A stretch of DNA of 37,137 bases from an uncultured Acholeplasmatales bacterium (GTDB lineage: Bacteria > Bacillota_I > Bacilli_A > Acholeplasmatales > Anaeroplasmataceae), in contig CAJOQR010000120.1 of assembly GCA_905236965.1 (NCBI GenBank), positions 1 through 37,137 on the forward strand, in the 5' to 3' direction. Within the stretch, counting starts at the first letter, position 1. Each line of letters starts with the position of its first letter. Below are positions 35,931-37,137 of this stretch, piece by piece. The notes under the pieces were generated by a model. It was not told the DNA's origin. It saw only the letters and a program-made list of their open reading frames with translations, and did no database searches. The position numbers and the translations under genes were made by a program.

Positions 35931-37137
35931 TTATTTATCCTTCGTAATTATAAATGATACTCCACCAAAATCTTCATTTTTAACTGTTAATGTTAATCCA
36001 AAAAAATCTATTGTTTTTTTAACTATTGACATACCTAAACCAAATTGTCCATTTGAACCTTTTTCATATGGTTTAAATATTGAATTTAAAAATTGAGGAT
36101 CTATTGGATCACCATCATTATAAATTCTTAATCTATCTTTTCTTAATACTATTTTTATCAAGCTTTTAGCATATCTTAAGCTATTATCCATTATATTTGC
36201 TATAACAGTATAAAAATTTTCTTTATAGCCTAAAAAATAAACAGAATCATCTAAATCTAAATCAAAATTTAAATTTGTTTGATATTTATAAGCTGATACA
36301 ACCTCTAATACTAAGGATTTCATATCTACTTCTTCAAATTCTTTTTCTTTAGTTAAATATTCAAGCGAATTATATTGTAATAATCTATTTACTTTCTTTT
36401 TTAATATTTCTGTTTGTTCAATAATATTATTATATGCTTCTTCATTTGATACAACACCATCTAATTCAGCTTCTGCATATGTTTTTATTACAGCAATTGG
36501 TGTTTTAAAATCATGTGAAATATTTTGTAGCATTTCTTGTTTTGTTTTTTCATTTTCTTTTATATCAATACGCATTGTTTCTATAGATCTTGCTAATTCT
36601 CCTATTTCATCTAATGAATCATCTTCATATTTTGATTCATAAGATTCTTTAGGTAAATTAGTAATATGAGCTTGAATAGATTTTATTCTTAAAACAAATC
36701 TATTTGACCATATAAAAACTAAAAAAATTGTTAAAAGAATAATCAAAATAAATATTAATATTACTTGTATAGAAACATTTTTAACAACATATGAAACATA
36801 ATTTGAATTTGTTATTATAAAAATATAATCATTAAATTCAAGATTTGACATAAAAACATAATAATATTTTTGATTTTTATAATTCAATGAATTTCTTACT
36901 AATATTAAATCTAATTCATTCTTTTTATTAATTTTAATTGAATTTATTATTTCATCTATTTTTTCTTTAGATATTACTTCATTTAAATTATTACTTTCAT
37001 AAGTTTCAAAATTTTGAACAATATAAAATTCTGTATCCATATTTTCTTGGTTAGGATAAATAACTGATGGATTTGTTTTAACAATTGTTGCATAAGATTG
37101 TAATCTTGAATATACCTCTTCTTCAGCAAAGCTATAA
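35931..37137 (-). CDS. Two-component sensor histidine kinase (N-terminus beyond right edge)
   Basis: HAMP-like linker, NISHDFKTPIAVIKTYAEAELDG (H-box), NIMDNSLRYA (N-box), GLGMSIVKKTIDFFG. The frame stays open to 37137 (YSFAEEEVYSRLQSYATIVKTNPSVIYPNQEN before the track start), so the true start is off-window. Confidence 0.92.
   Translation of the reverse strand, partial: YSFAEEEVYSRLQSYATIVKTNPSVIYPNQENMDTEFYIVQNFETYESNNLNEVISKEKIDEIINSIKINKKNELDLILVRNSLNYKNQKYYYVFMSNLEFNDYIFIITNSNYVSYVVKNVSIQVILIFILIILLTIFLVFIWSNRFVLRIKSIQAHITNLPKESYESKYEDDSLDEIGELARSIETMRIDIKENEKTKQEMLQNISHDFKTPIAVIKTYAEAELDGVVSNEEAYNNIIEQTEILKKKVNRLLQYNSLEYLTKEKEFEEVDMKSLVLEVVSAYKYQTNLNFDLDLDDSVYFLGYKENFYTVIANIMDNSLRYAKSLIKIVLRKDRLRIYNDGDPIDPQFLNSIFKPYEKGSNGQFGLGMSIVKKTIDFFGLTLTVKNEDFGGVSFIITKDK

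Noticed and set aside
1-37137. Mycoplasma-type code (TGA = Trp)
   Set aside because: Trp residues checked in conserved proteins are TGG (e.g. TGGTGGTGG near 5210), and proteins read full length under the standard bacterial code.
1-37137. tRNA, rRNA or riboswitch genes
   Set aside because: No cloverleaf, rRNA core or known riboswitch signature was recognised by eye in the intergenic regions; a tRNAscan/Infernal run would be needed to exclude them.

Overview
AT-rich window from a low-GC, Bacilli/Mollicutes-like bacterium. The standard code looks right: Trp is TGG, e.g. the WWW near 5210. Part of it is chromosomal core: mnmE at the left edge, missing only its last codon(s), and an HD phosphohydrolase - rnmV - rsmA - ispE operon. 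The rest is accessory. (1) A minus-strand run at 3192-9499 contains a STAS-phosphotransferase fusion, a membrane SpoIIE-type phosphatase with a HATPase domain, a GNAT-methyltransferase fusion, a tocopherol-cyclase-like protein, an FMN-dependent oxidoreductase and a cytidine/guanine-deaminase-like protein. (2) A surface-lipoprotein pectin-degradation locus at 10098-35030 contains a CE8 pectinesterase, a PL9 pectate lyase, a putative binding lipoprotein, two CE12-like SGNH esterases, an AraC regulator and a PL1 pectate lyase. The core operon and a scar of decayed mobile-element genes (serine recombinase C-terminus, ORF6N) interrupt this locus. Most interesting: cre/LacI-like palindromes at the promoters of the pectin genes, a recurring C-terminal beta-sandwich-like module in the secreted proteins, and the STAS-kinase/SpoIIE-HATPase pair. 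All family assignments come from reading motifs by eye; no database search was run.
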